Position numbers and translations under genes: made by a program. Source: Alphaproteobacteria bacterium (lineage in GTDB: Bacteria > Pseudomonadota > Alphaproteobacteria > Kiloniellales > DSM-21159). From it: 64,000 nt of DNA. The stretch is taken from assembly GCA_030433005.1 (NCBI GenBank), contig JAUILQ010000010.1, positions 49,305 through 113,304 of the forward strand, read 5' to 3'. Below, piece by piece: positions 35,727 to 44,140 of this stretch. The notes under the pieces were generated by a model. It did no database searches and was not told where the DNA came from. It saw nothing but the letters and a program-made list of their open reading frames with translations. Each line of letters starts with the position of its first letter. The first letter of the stretch is position 1.

Positions 35727-37559
35727 CTACTTCATCAGGGGGTTCTCGACGTCGAGGCCGCGCTGGCGGCCGAGGCGTCTCAGCAGCTCGGCGACCAGGA
35801 TCAGCAGCAGCGAGAGCGCGACCAGGATGGCCGCGACCGCCGCCGTGGTCGGGTCGATCTCCTCGCGGATGCCTTCCCACATGCGCTTGGGCAGCGTCTT
35901 GACCTGCACGCCGCTCAGGAAGATCGCCATCACGACCTCGTCGAACGAGGCGAGGAAGGCGAAGAGCGCGGCGGTGACGACCGCCGGCCGGATCAGCGGC
36001 AGGGTGACGCGCCGGAAGGTCACGAACTTGGTCGCGCCCAGGGTCCAGGCGGCCTGTTCCAGCGCGACGTCGACGCGCTCGAGGGCCGAGGACACGACGA
36101 CGATCACGAAGGGCACGGCGAGCGTCAGGTGCGCCAGGATCAGTCCGGTGCGGGTGCCGACAAGACCGTACTTGGCGAAGAGGTAATACAGCGCGACCGC
36201 CGAGATGATCGTCGGCACGACGATCGGCGACAGCAGCAGCCCGAGCACGCTCTTCTTGAAGGGGAAGCGGCCGCGGACCAGCGCGACCGACGCCGCGGTC
36301 CCGATGACCGTGCCCAGCAGCATGACGACGAAGGCGACCTGGAAGCTGATCAGGGTCGGCCGCAGCCAGTCGGGCCGCGAGAGGTAGTTCTCGTACCAGC
36401 GCGTCGAGTAGTCGGTCGGCGGGAACTGCAGGTAGGGCGCGTCGCTGAAGGACAGCGGATAGAGCACCAGGATCGGGAAGATCGTCAGCAGCAGGACGGC
36501 CCAGGCGAAGATCGCGACCAGCGGCAGGCTCTTCGGAGGGCGGCTCGGGTTCCCGGTGGCGCCGAGCCTGACGGGCAGGCGGGCCAGGGCGTCGCGCACC
36601 AGGTCCGCGGCGGCTCCCAGGTAGGCGGTCAGCGAGATGAACCAGGCCGCCAACCTGGAGAACAGCGGCGAGCCCGATCCGCTGGACGAGGAGAGCACGC
36701 GATTGTAGGCGACGACCAGGGCCATGGTCGCCGCCAGCAGGACGATCGACATGGCCGCGGCGAGCGGCCAGTTGAAGAGCTTGTTGACCTGTCGCTCGAT
36801 CAGCATGACGAAGGTCGTGTCGCCGAGGCCGCCGAGCAGGGCGGGCGTCACGAAGAAGCCGATCGACAGGATGAAGACCAGCAGGGACCCGGCCAGGATG
36901 CCGGGAAGGCTGAGCGGCAGGAACACCGTCGCGAAGGCGCGGATCCGGCTGGCGCCGAGGCTGTCGGCGGCCGACAGCAGGTTGAGGTCGATCCGACGCA
37001 TTACCGCGAACAGCGGCAGCACCATGAACGGCAGCATGATGTGGACCATGCCGACATAGACGCTGAAGCGGTTGTAGAGCAGGTTCAGGGGCGTATCGAT
37101 CAGGCCGGCCCACAGCAGGGCCTCGTTGATCATGCCCTGCCGGCCGAGGATCACCATCCAGGCGTAGGTGCGCACCAGCAGGCTGGTCCAGAGCGGCAGG
37201 ATGATCAGCAGGGCGATGACGCGCTGCATCCAGCCGCTTGAACGCAGCATCAGGTAGGCGATCGGATAGCCGAGGAGGATGCAGATCCCGGTGACCGCCA
37301 GCGACAGCACGATCGTGCGCACCAGCACCGTCACGAGGATCGCATCGTCGAAGACGGCCGAGTAGTGACTGAGCGTGAAGTCGGCCCGCCCGACGCTCTC
37401 GAAGAGGATGCCGGCCAGCGGCGCGACGAAGACGATCAGGAACAGCACCAGCGCCGGCGCCAGCAGCAGCGGCATCAGCGAACGCCTCGGGCGGGCGGCC
37501 CGGCGGTCGTCCTGCGGCCGGGCAGCCGGCACCGGTGTCGTCTCAGCGGCGACGGCCAT
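35727..37559 (-). CDS. Fused double ABC permease, spermidine/putrescine (PotB-PotC) type
   Basis: A 610-residue inner-membrane protein carrying two complete permease modules. The N-terminal half (about 28-290) is PotB-like, with the coupling segment AADSLGASRIRAFATVFLPL. A linker of about 60 residues with one extra hydrophobic stretch follows. The C-terminal half (about 345-600) is PotC-like, with EQAAWTLGATKFVTFRRVTL. In most polyamine-type transporters these are two genes; here one polypeptide supplies both. The ATPase (41615) and binding protein (38889) are in the same minus-strand run. It probably imports a cationic or zwitterionic nitrogen compound. Confidence 0.9.
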   Translation of the reverse strand: MAVAAETTPVPAARPQDDRRAARPRRSLMPLLLAPALVLFLIVFVAPLAGILFESVGRADFTLSHYSAVFDDAILVTVLVRTIVLSLAVTGICILLGYPIAYLMLRSSGWMQRVIALLIILPLWTSLLVRTYAWMVILGRQGMINEALLWAGLIDTPLNLLYNRFSVYVGMVHIMLPFMVLPLFAVMRRIDLNLLSAADSLGASRIRAFATVFLPLSLPGILAGSLLVFILSIGFFVTPALLGGLGDTTFVMLIERQVNKLFNWPLAAAMSIVLLAATMALVVAYNRVLSSSSGSGSPLFSRLAAWFISLTAYLGAAADLVRDALARLPVRLGATGNPSRPPKSLPLVAIFAWAVLLLTIFPILVLYPLSFSDAPYLQFPPTDYSTRWYENYLSRPDWLRPTLISFQVAFVVMLLGTVIGTAASVALVRGRFPFKKSVLGLLLSPIVVPTIISAVALYYLFAKYGLVGTRTGLILAHLTLAVPFVIVVVSSALERVDVALEQAAWTLGATKFVTFRRVTLPLIRPAVVTAALFAFLASFDEVVMAIFLSGVQVKTLPKRMWEGIREEIDPTTAAVAAILVALSLLLILVAELLRRLGRQRGLDVENPLMK

Positions 37560-37609
37560 GGCACTCCTCCGCCGGTTTCGGGGCTTGCAGACGCGTCATC
37601 TCGCCATCC

Positions 37610-38809
37610 TCATCGCGTCGTTCCCTGCGCCGCCGCCCCGGTGCCTCCGGCGACCAGGAGCTCTCGCGGGAAGCCTGTAAGCCGCTCCATGCCGGTCTCG
37701 GTCACGAGGATCGTCTCGGAGAACCCGAAATTCCGGGCCAGCACGTAGCTGTGGAAGGTCATGCCCGGCTCGAAGCTCCAGTCCGCCGAGGCGTCGGCCT
37801 CCGGGCCCTCGCCGCCCGAGGGCGGCAGCAGCAGTCCGAGGCCATAGAAGGTCTTGTTCGTATAGCGCTCGGCCAGGCCGGCCTGCAGCACGCCCTGCCG
37901 GTAGATGGCGTCGGGCACGCTCGCCGGAACGCCGGGGCCGACCGCGGCCAGCGCCGCGTCCTGGATGGCGATCAGGCGCTCGGCCAGCGCGCGTTCCTCG
38001 GCGCTCGGCGGGCCGACCTTGATCGTCCTCATGAAGCGCGCGTGGTAGTGCCGCACGCAGGCCAGGACCTCGAACTGCACGATGTCGCCGGGCTCGATCG
38101 TACGGTCGATGTAGGAGCCGTGCAGGTGAAAGGCGCGCTCTCCCGACGACAGGACGCCCGGCCCGGGCATGTCGCTGCCGGCCTGGATCAGCGCGGCGGA
38201 GATGTCGGCGGCCAGGGCGCGCTCGCTGACGCCGGCGGCGGCCGAGGCGACGGCCGCGGCCATGCCGGCCTCGGCGGCCCGCGCGGCGCTGCGCATCAGG
38301 CGGATCTCGCTTGCCGACTTGCGCCGGCGACCGAGCCGGGCGATGTCGTCGGCGGCTTCGAAGTCCAGGTCCGGCAGGGCCCGGCGCAGGGCCTCGTAGC
38401 GCGCGGCCGTGAGCGGCCAGGCGGCCATCTCGATGCCGAGCCGGCCGTCGCCGCCGCCCAGGGTCTCGCGCACGGCCTCGGCGGCGACGAGAACCGGGTC
38501 CTGTCCGTCGCTCCAGTAGCGATGGGGCCGGAACACGCCGGTGCGCTCCAGGTAGTAGGCTTCCATGTCGCGGCAGCAGGTGAGCGGGGCGCCGGCCGGG
38601 GGCACCAGCACGCATTGGAACGAGGCGTAGCCGCGGGTGTAGAAGCCGGTCAGCCAGGTCACGGACTCCGGCTGCAGAAGCAGCAGCGCGTCGAGACCAC
38701 GTGCCTGGATCTGCGCCTGCATCCCGGCGAGGCGCGTCTCGTACTCCTCGACCGGGCACCAGGGCTCGGTCAGGAGCGGCAAGGACTCAGGGATCGCTTG
38801 GTCGAGCAT
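37610..38809 (-). CDS. M24 family protein, creatinase-like, metal ligands absent (copy 2)
   Basis: A 399-residue M24-fold protein, more distant from the other two in the cluster. The N-terminal creatinase domain has QARGLDALLLLQPESVTWLT and GFYTRGYASFQCVL. In the catalytic domain the usual metal ligands are missing (IVQFEVLACVRHYHARFMRT; FYGLGLLLPPSGGEGP; FEPGMTFHSYVLARNFGFS). It keeps the fold but not the dinuclear metal site, as creatinases do. It lies between the fused permease and the binding-protein genes. Its placement inside the transporter operon suggests it acts on the imported solute. Confidence 0.83.
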   Translation of the reverse strand: MLDQAIPESLPLLTEPWCPVEEYETRLAGMQAQIQARGLDALLLLQPESVTWLTGFYTRGYASFQCVLVPPAGAPLTCCRDMEAYYLERTGVFRPHRYWSDGQDPVLVAAEAVRETLGGGDGRLGIEMAAWPLTAARYEALRRALPDLDFEAADDIARLGRRRKSASEIRLMRSAARAAEAGMAAAVASAAAGVSERALAADISAALIQAGSDMPGPGVLSSGERAFHLHGSYIDRTIEPGDIVQFEVLACVRHYHARFMRTIKVGPPSAEERALAERLIAIQDAALAAVGPGVPASVPDAIYRQGVLQAGLAERYTNKTFYGLGLLLPPSGGEGPEADASADWSFEPGMTFHSYVLARNFGFSETILVTETGMERLTGFPRELLVAGGTGAAAQGTTR

Positions 38810-38888
38810 GTCTCTCGGCTTGCCTGGCGCAATCAGGGAAGACCCGGGCCGGCTGTCGCGCGGCCCGGGTCGCGTTCCCTCGATGCCG

Positions 38889-39983
38889 CTACTGCAGCGA
38901 CCAGCGGTTCCACATCTCCTGGTTCTTGACGACGTTGCTCTTGCCGTCGTCGCCGACGCTGGCCCACCAGTCCGCGGACAGGAAGACCTGCTTGTCGAGA
39001 TTGCTGGGATGCGACGGCAGCAGCTGCGCGCGCTCCTCGGAGAGATGGTCGAAAGCCTTGAGGTTGACCGGCCCCAGGAGCTGCAGCTTCACCATCTCCG
39101 CCTGGATCTCGGGGCGCGTGGCGAACTCGATGAACTTCATCGCATTCTCGTAGTTCGGCGCGTTCTTCGGGATGATCCAGTAGTCGAACTGGATCAGCCC
39201 CTGGTTCCAGGTGAAGTCGATCGGCGCCCCTTCGTTCTTGCGCCGGACGACGCGACCCAGGGTCGCTGCGCCGACCACGGCCTCGCCGTCGACCAGCATC
39301 TGCGGCGCCATGGCCGAGCTGGTCGTGAACTTGGCGACGTTGGGCTTGATCTTGGTCATGCTCGCGTAGGCCCGCTCCATGTCGAGCGGATAGAGCGCGT
39401 CCGGGGCGACGCCGTCGGCCATCAGCGCGTACTCGAGCGGCGGAACCACCCAGTCGCCGGCGTCGATGGCGCGCGGCCCCGGATACTTCTCGACGTTCCA
39501 GACGTCCTGCCAGCTGTCGGGGTGGTCGTCGCCCGGGAAGGCCTCCGTGTTGTAGGCGATGACCTTGGTGTAGAAGAAGTTGCCGATGCCGTAGGGATGC
39601 ACGACCTCGGGCACGATGTCGTCGAGCATGTCCTTGAAGTAGCTCTCGTAGTCGAGCTTCTCGACCAGCCCCTCGCGTTCGAGCACCAGCAGGTCGCCCG
39701 GCACCATGCCCGAGACGTCCCATTCGGTGTTGCCGCTCTCGACCATGGCGCGGATCTTCGCGAGCGACGGACCGGTCGCCTCGATGACCTCGATGCCCGT
39801 CGCTTCCTCGAAGGGATCGAAGATCGCCTTGCGCTGGTCTTCCTGGAACGAGCCGCCCCAGGAGGCGACGACGACGTGGCCCTTGTCCTGGGCCAGGGCC
39901 GAGCCGAAGCCGGCGGCTCCGAGCGCGAGCCCGAACACGGCGGTGCACAGCGCACCGATCGCGGTTGAGTTCGAGTATTTCAT
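38889..39983 (-). CDS. ABC transporter substrate-binding protein, PotD/PotF type
   Basis: A 364-residue periplasmic binding protein. A standard signal peptide is visible (residues 1-32, with core TAVFGLALGAAGFGS and ALA-Q cleavage). Mature sequence begins VVVASWGGSFQEDQRKAIFD and contains EATGIEVIEATGPS, GIGNFFYTKVIAYN, WQDVWNVEKYPGPRAI and YWIIPKNAPNYENAMKFIEF, the extracellular solute-binding family 1/8 pattern of spermidine and putrescine transporters. ATG 39983 is used; the preceding GTG codon (39986) is also possible. It follows a GC-rich hairpin. Confidence 0.92.
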   Translation of the reverse strand: MKYSNSTAIGALCTAVFGLALGAAGFGSALAQDKGHVVVASWGGSFQEDQRKAIFDPFEEATGIEVIEATGPSLAKIRAMVESGNTEWDVSGMVPGDLLVLEREGLVEKLDYESYFKDMLDDIVPEVVHPYGIGNFFYTKVIAYNTEAFPGDDHPDSWQDVWNVEKYPGPRAIDAGDWVVPPLEYALMADGVAPDALYPLDMERAYASMTKIKPNVAKFTTSSAMAPQMLVDGEAVVGAATLGRVVRRKNEGAPIDFTWNQGLIQFDYWIIPKNAPNYENAMKFIEFATRPEIQAEMVKLQLLGPVNLKAFDHLSEERAQLLPSHPSNLDKQVFLSADWWASVGDDGKSNVVKNQEMWNRWSLQ

Positions 39984-40035
39984 CACGTGCTCCCTGTTCT
40001 TCTGTGGCTTCAGGTGGCGCGGTAGCTTCTTCGGT

Positions 40036-40059
40036 GCCCGACCCGTCCGCCGGTCGGGC
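40036..40059 (-). terminator. GC-rich hairpin between amidotransferase and binding-protein genes
   Basis: GCCCGACC and GGTCGGGC pair exactly across an 8-base loop. The stem ends one base from the amidotransferase stop codon. There is no T-run, so it is more likely a processing or stabilising stem-loop that adjusts expression of the binding-protein gene than a full terminator. Confidence 0.5.
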
Positions 40060-40809
40060 TTATGACCCCGCTCTGCCGCGCGCCGACGGGGCGGTTTCGT
40101 TGCCGGAGAGAGAGAAAGCCAGGAACCGGCTGATGATCGTCTTCGCCGTCTCGGCCTCCTCGGCCTCGGCGATCAGGCGGTCGACGTCGGCGGCGTCGGC
40201 CTCCAGCCTCGATCGGTTCCGGGAGAACCAGGCCGGAGCCTCCTCGAGCGTGATCTCGAGGTGTCCCTGGACGCCCCAGGCCGGATGGCGGCGATGACGC
40301 CAGATCTGGTTGGCGCAGGCGTCGGTCTTGGCCATGACTTCCATGTCACGGTGACCGCTTCGGACGTCGTCGTTGTGCCAGACGAACATGCGGATCCTGT
40401 CGTTCAGGCCGCCGCAGACGGCGTCGCTCGCGGCCTGCTCGGTGACCTCCAGCCACTTGAAGCCGACCTCGCAGTCCGAGCGCCGGTAGACCTGGTCGCG
40501 GCCGAGCAGTGCCGAGGCGAGGATCTGGCTGCCGAAGCAGATGCCCAGCATCGGCACCTGACGGTCGGCGAGCTCGCGGATCACCTCGTGCTCGCGCTCG
40601 ATCCAGTCGATCCTGTCGTAGGCCGAGTGCGGACTCCCCGAGATCACGGCCCCGGCATAGCCCTCGATGTCGTCCGGGAACTGGCCCTGCGCGGCCCAGC
40701 AGGACTCCAGCTCGGCGCCGCCGGTCAGCTCGCGCTCGAGCAGCGGCGGTATCGCCGCGCGATTGGCGGTGTTGTTCAGGAACAGGATCCGTCGGGCGCG
40801 TCCGGTCAT
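40060..40809 (-). CDS. Class I glutamine amidotransferase-like protein
   Basis: A 249-residue protein with the GMP-synthase-type GATase fold. The nucleophile is Cys in LGICFGSQILA (about residue 87), and the catalytic His and Glu are in WGVQGHLEIT (about 183-190). No synthase partner is adjacent, so it may act as a hydrolase of gamma-glutamyl or other amide bonds, as PuuD-type relatives do in putrescine breakdown. That link is attractive beside a polyamine-type transporter but unproven. It starts 15 bases after the GntR gene ends, in the same direction. Confidence 0.85.
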   Translation of the reverse strand: MTGRARRILFLNNTANRAAIPPLLERELTGGAELESCWAAQGQFPDDIEGYAGAVISGSPHSAYDRIDWIEREHEVIRELADRQVPMLGICFGSQILASALLGRDQVYRRSDCEVGFKWLEVTEQAASDAVCGGLNDRIRMFVWHNDDVRSGHRDMEVMAKTDACANQIWRHRRHPAWGVQGHLEITLEEAPAWFSRNRSRLEADAADVDRLIAEAEEAETAKTIISRFLAFSLSGNETAPSARGRAGS

Positions 40810-40823
40810 CCTTCGCGGTCTCG

Positions 40824-41492
40824 TCAGATCAGGCTGTCGATCAGGCTCTGCCTGACGTTCGTCAGGTGCCGGGTCATCGCCGTGCCGGCCCGCTGCGGAT
40901 CGCGCGCGCGGATCGCGTCGAGGATATCGAGGTGTTCGACGCAGCGCGGTCGGCAGCGATCGGGCAGGCGCTTCCCGTCGAACAGCCGTGTCCGGTGCCT
41001 GAGGCTCTCGACCGTGCTCACGAGCAGGCTGTTGCCGCTGGCGCGCGCGATCGTCAGGTGCAGCTCCTGGTCGAGGGCCCAGTGCCTCTCCGGGTCGGGG
41101 TCCGGGGAGTCCATCAGCTCCCGGATCCGGGCGCTCAGCGAGTCGAGCGTCGCGTCCTCGAGGCGGGGTGCGGCGAGCGCCACCGCCTCGCCTTCGAGCA
41201 GCTTGCGGGCGTGAAGCGCTTCGACGAAGTCCTCGACGGACACGCTGCTGACGACCACGCCGCGACCGGCGGTGCGCTTGACCAGCCCCTCGCCCTCGAG
41301 CCTGCGCAGGGCCTCCCGCAGCGGCGTGCGCGAGACCTCGAGCATCTCCGTGATCTGGGGTTCCCGCAGCACCGCCCCCGGCGGCAGGGCATGCTGCATG
41401 ATGAGGTCGAGCAGGCCGCGGTAGGCGCGCCGGGCCGCCGAGACCATGCTCGGGGCGCAGGGTGGATCGGTGATCGCGTCCTCAACCGCCAT
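40824..41492 (-). CDS. GntR family regulator, FCD type (second)
   Basis: A 222-residue regulator. The winged helix-turn-helix lies at about residues 20-85 (GLLDLIMQHALPPGAVL then ITEMLEVSRTPLREALRRLE). The FCD domain follows (about 95-215) with QELHLTIARASGNSLLV and AMTRHLTNVRQS. ATG 41492 is preceded by a perfect ribosome site (AGGAGG, five bases away), which decides the start over an upstream ATG at 41552. An ATAC-N5-ATAT site sits 14 bases upstream of the start, suggesting autorepression. It shares architecture with the regulator at 25529. Confidence 0.91.
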   Translation of the reverse strand: MAVEDAITDPPCAPSMVSAARRAYRGLLDLIMQHALPPGAVLREPQITEMLEVSRTPLREALRRLEGEGLVKRTAGRGVVVSSVSVEDFVEALHARKLLEGEAVALAAPRLEDATLDSLSARIRELMDSPDPDPERHWALDQELHLTIARASGNSLLVSTVESLRHRTRLFDGKRLPDRCRPRCVEHLDILDAIRARDPQRAGTAMTRHLTNVRQSLIDSLI

Positions 41493-41505
41493 GCGTGCCT
41501 CCTGT

Positions 41506-41518
41506 ATACACAGCATAT
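41506..41518. promoter_or_regulatory. GntR-type operator, site 3 (one mismatch)
   Basis: ATACACAGCATAT follows the ATAC-N5-GTAT pattern with one change (G to A); the wider GTATA-N7-TATAC is an exact inverted repeat. It overlaps the leader of the second GntR gene, just before its ribosome site. Confidence 0.62.
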
Positions 41519-41614
41519 ACTGAATGCGTGCGGCGAGTCCAGGCGTCGTCACAGGGGCCGTCCGAGAGCGACCGGGCCGCGGGCGATCGATCCCGCGGCC
41601 CGCCGGCTCGACGG

Positions 41615-42763
41615 TCAGCTCGCCTGTGCCACCGGCTCGGGAGCGCCCCTGACCGGGATCGCCGAGGCATCGAGCAGTACGGTGTCCCGGCTCGACCAGG
41701 CGAGGGTGACGCGTTCGCCCGGCCTGCCGATCCCGGGCGAGCGGCTGGTCAGGCAGCTGGCCGAGATCGTCAGTCCCTCGGCCACCTCGACGAAGTGCTT
41801 GGTGATGCCGCCGGTCATGATCCGGTCGCGAACGATTCCGTCGACGGCGTTCTGTCCCGGCTCGGGGGACGCGGTCAGGACGATCGACTCCGGGCGCACC
41901 ATGAAGCTGGTCTGCTCGCCGGGCTGGAGCGGAAAGCGCAGCGGGGCTTCGACCGATCCCGAGCCCGGAATCGAGAGTCGGACCCGATCCTGTTCGACGG
42001 CCGCGACCGTCGAGTCGACCAGGTTCGATTCGCCGAGGAATGCGGCCGCGAAACGCGATCGCGGGGTGAAGTAGAGCTCGGCGGGAGGACCCAGCTGCTC
42101 GATGGCGCCGTCGTTGAACAGGCAGATGCGGTCGGACATGACCATGGCCTCTTCCTGGTCATGGGTGACGTAGAGGACCGTGATGCCGAGCTGTTCGTGG
42201 AGCGCCTTGATCTCGAGCTGCATGTGGTCGCGCAGCTTCTTGTCGAGCGCGCCGAGCGGCTCGTCCATCAGGATGATCGACGGCTGGTAGACGATGCAGC
42301 GCGCCAGGGCGATGCGCTGCTGCTGGCCGCCCGAGAGCGCGGACGGCAGGCGGCCGGCGACGTCGGGCAACTGGACGCGCTCCAGCGCCTCGTGCACCCG
42401 CGTGGCGATCTCGCGGTCCGGCGTCCGCCGCATGCGCAAGGGGAAGGCGATGTTCTCGAAGACCGTCAGGTGCGGAAACAGGGCGTAGTTCTGGAACACC
42501 ATGCCGATGTCGCGGCGGTGGCTCGGCAGGTAGGTGCAGAGACGGCCGTCGATCCGGACCTCCCCGCTGTCCGGCCAGGTCAGGCCGGCGACCATCATCA
42601 GCAGCGTCGTCTTGCCCGAGCCCGACGGGCCGAGCAGCGTGACGAACTCGCCCTCCGCCACCTCCAGGTCGGCACCCGAGACCGCCGTCACGGGGCCGTA
42701 GGTCTTGCGCAGCTGCGCGATGGTCAGCTTGTGCCGGGAATCTGCCAAGGAGAGCCCCCACAT
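41615..42763 (-). CDS. ABC transporter ATP-binding protein, PotA type
   Basis: A 382-residue ATPase. Walker A is GPSGSGKTT (about residues 50-58), Q-loop FQNYALFPHLTV, signature LSGGQQQRIALA, Walker B IILMDEPLGALD and switch histidine YVTHDQEEAMVMS. A TOBE-type regulatory domain forms the last 110 residues (MVRPESIVLT). ATG 42763 has no ribosome site; TTG 42748 lies six bases after GGGGG and may be the real start. It completes the transporter with the fused permease and binding protein. It is divergent from the M24 gene at 42930. Confidence 0.92.
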   Translation of the reverse strand: MWGLSLADSRHKLTIAQLRKTYGPVTAVSGADLEVAEGEFVTLLGPSGSGKTTLLMMVAGLTWPDSGEVRIDGRLCTYLPSHRRDIGMVFQNYALFPHLTVFENIAFPLRMRRTPDREIATRVHEALERVQLPDVAGRLPSALSGGQQQRIALARCIVYQPSIILMDEPLGALDKKLRDHMQLEIKALHEQLGITVLYVTHDQEEAMVMSDRICLFNDGAIEQLGPPAELYFTPRSRFAAAFLGESNLVDSTVAAVEQDRVRLSIPGSGSVEAPLRFPLQPGEQTSFMVRPESIVLTASPEPGQNAVDGIVRDRIMTGGITKHFVEVAEGLTISASCLTSRSPGIGRPGERVTLAWSSRDTVLLDASAIPVRGAPEPVAQAS

Positions 42764-42788
42764 CCACGTTGTATCCAGCTTGCATCCA
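42762..42788 (-). repeat. Three TGGAT direct repeats with 11-bp period
   Basis: Read on the minus strand, TGGAT recurs three times at exactly 11-base spacing (plus-strand ATCCA at 42762, 42773 and 42784), that is once per helical turn. They lie at the start of the potA-type gene. A regulator binding along one face of the helix is possible; nothing further is known. Confidence 0.6.
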
Positions 42789-42929
42789 AGCCTAGCGCTG
42801 CCTACCCTCGGATTCAACAGTGCCCTCGCGGACTTGCCGCTTCGCCGCTGCCGTGGCGTGCGGGGCCGTGGGGGAAGGCGCATTGGCGGCGACGCAGCAC
42901 GTCGCCGCTCCGGACGAGCGGGGGAGTCG

Positions 42930-44090
42930 ATGGCCCTTCATTTCGAGCGGCGCGAGTTCGATCGCCGGGTCGAGCGGGCCCGGGCGCGCCTGAAGCGCGA
43001 CGGCCTGGCGGGGCTGCTCGTCTTCGGGCCGGAGAGCCACTACTACCTGACCGGCTACGACACCACGGGCTACGTCTTCTTCCAGTGCCTCGTCCTGACG
43101 GCGGACGAGCAGCCGATCACCCTGCTCACGCGCCGCCCCGATCTCGAGCAGGCGCGCCGCACCTCGACGATCGAAGACGTGCGGCTCTGGTACGATTCCG
43201 ACGGCAAGGACCCGACCGAGGAGCTCGTCCCGATCCTCGAGGAGAAGGGCCTGGCCGGCGAACGGGTCGGCGTCGAGCTGGACGGCTTCGGCCTGTCGGC
43301 GCGCAACTACGCCCGGCTGAGCGCCCGCTTCGGCGGCTGGTGCGAGCTCCTCGACGGCTCGCAGGTCGTGCGCGACCTGCGCGTCGTGAAGTCGGAGGCC
43401 GAGCTCGCCTACGTGCGGCGCGCGGCGGCGCTCGCCGACGACGCGCTTGAGGCGATGCTGACGGCGGCCCGCCCGGGCGCCTTCGAGGGCGACATCGCGG
43501 CGGCCGGCAGCGCGACCATCTTCGCCGGCGGCGGCGATCCGCCGGCCTCGGGCCCGGTCCTCGGCTCAGGCGACCGCGCGCTGCTGGTGCGCGGCTCGAC
43601 GGGCGCGCGCCACCTCGACGCCGTCGATCAGCTGACGGTGGAGTTCGCCGCCACCTTCCGGCGCTACAACGTCTGCCTGATGCGCACGGCGGCGATCGGC
43701 GAGTCGCCGGATCGCCACCGCTTCATGTTCGAGGTCGCCCGTGAGGCGCTGGCCGAGATGACCGCCGCGGCGCGGCCGGGCAGGCCGCTCGGCGACATCG
43801 ACCGGGCGCACCGGGAGGTCTTCGACAGGAACGGCTTCTCCGGGGCCCGGATGGCGGCCTGCGGCTACTCGCTCGGCGCCACCTACCGGCCCTCGTGGAT
43901 GGACGTGCCGCCGATGCTCTACCTCGGCAACGCGACGCCGACCGAGCCGGGGATGGTGCTGTTCCTGCATTCCATCCTGATCGATGCCGACGCCGGGCTC
44001 GCCATGTCGATCGGCTACACCATCGCCACCACCGACGGTGAGCCGGAGGTCCTGAGCCGGCTGCCGATCGACTACCTGCTGTGCCCGTGA
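42930..44090 (+). CDS. M24 family protein, creatinase-like, metal ligands absent (copy 3)
   Basis: A 386-residue near-twin of the protein at 32748, sharing SHYYLTGYDTTGYVFFQ-like, GYSLGATYRPSWMDVPPMLY and PGMVLFLHS segments. The aminopeptidase metal ligands are replaced (LTVEFAATFRRYNVCLMRT; GLAMSIGYTIATTDG). The retained Tyr, Ser and Arg/Trp set is group-specific. ATG 42930 follows GGGGAG. It leads a plus-strand run with an amidohydrolase (44141) and an SDR (45401), divergent from the transporter ATPase. Metal-independent C-N hydrolysis, as in creatinase, is the best guess. Confidence 0.85.
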   Translation: MALHFERREFDRRVERARARLKRDGLAGLLVFGPESHYYLTGYDTTGYVFFQCLVLTADEQPITLLTRRPDLEQARRTSTIEDVRLWYDSDGKDPTEELVPILEEKGLAGERVGVELDGFGLSARNYARLSARFGGWCELLDGSQVVRDLRVVKSEAELAYVRRAAALADDALEAMLTAARPGAFEGDIAAAGSATIFAGGGDPPASGPVLGSGDRALLVRGSTGARHLDAVDQLTVEFAATFRRYNVCLMRTAAIGESPDRHRFMFEVAREALAEMTAAARPGRPLGDIDRAHREVFDRNGFSGARMAACGYSLGATYRPSWMDVPPMLYLGNATPTEPGMVLFLHSILIDADAGLAMSIGYTIATTDGEPEVLSRLPIDYLLCP

Positions 44091-44140
44091 GCCCGGCGGT
44101 GTCGCGACAGGCGATGCCCGACGGCGGGGAGTGAGCCGCG

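Noticed and set aside
35683..37113. N-terminal extension of the second TauD protein
   Set aside because: It runs out of frame through the permease gene; ATG 35682 with AAGGAGC is the natural start.
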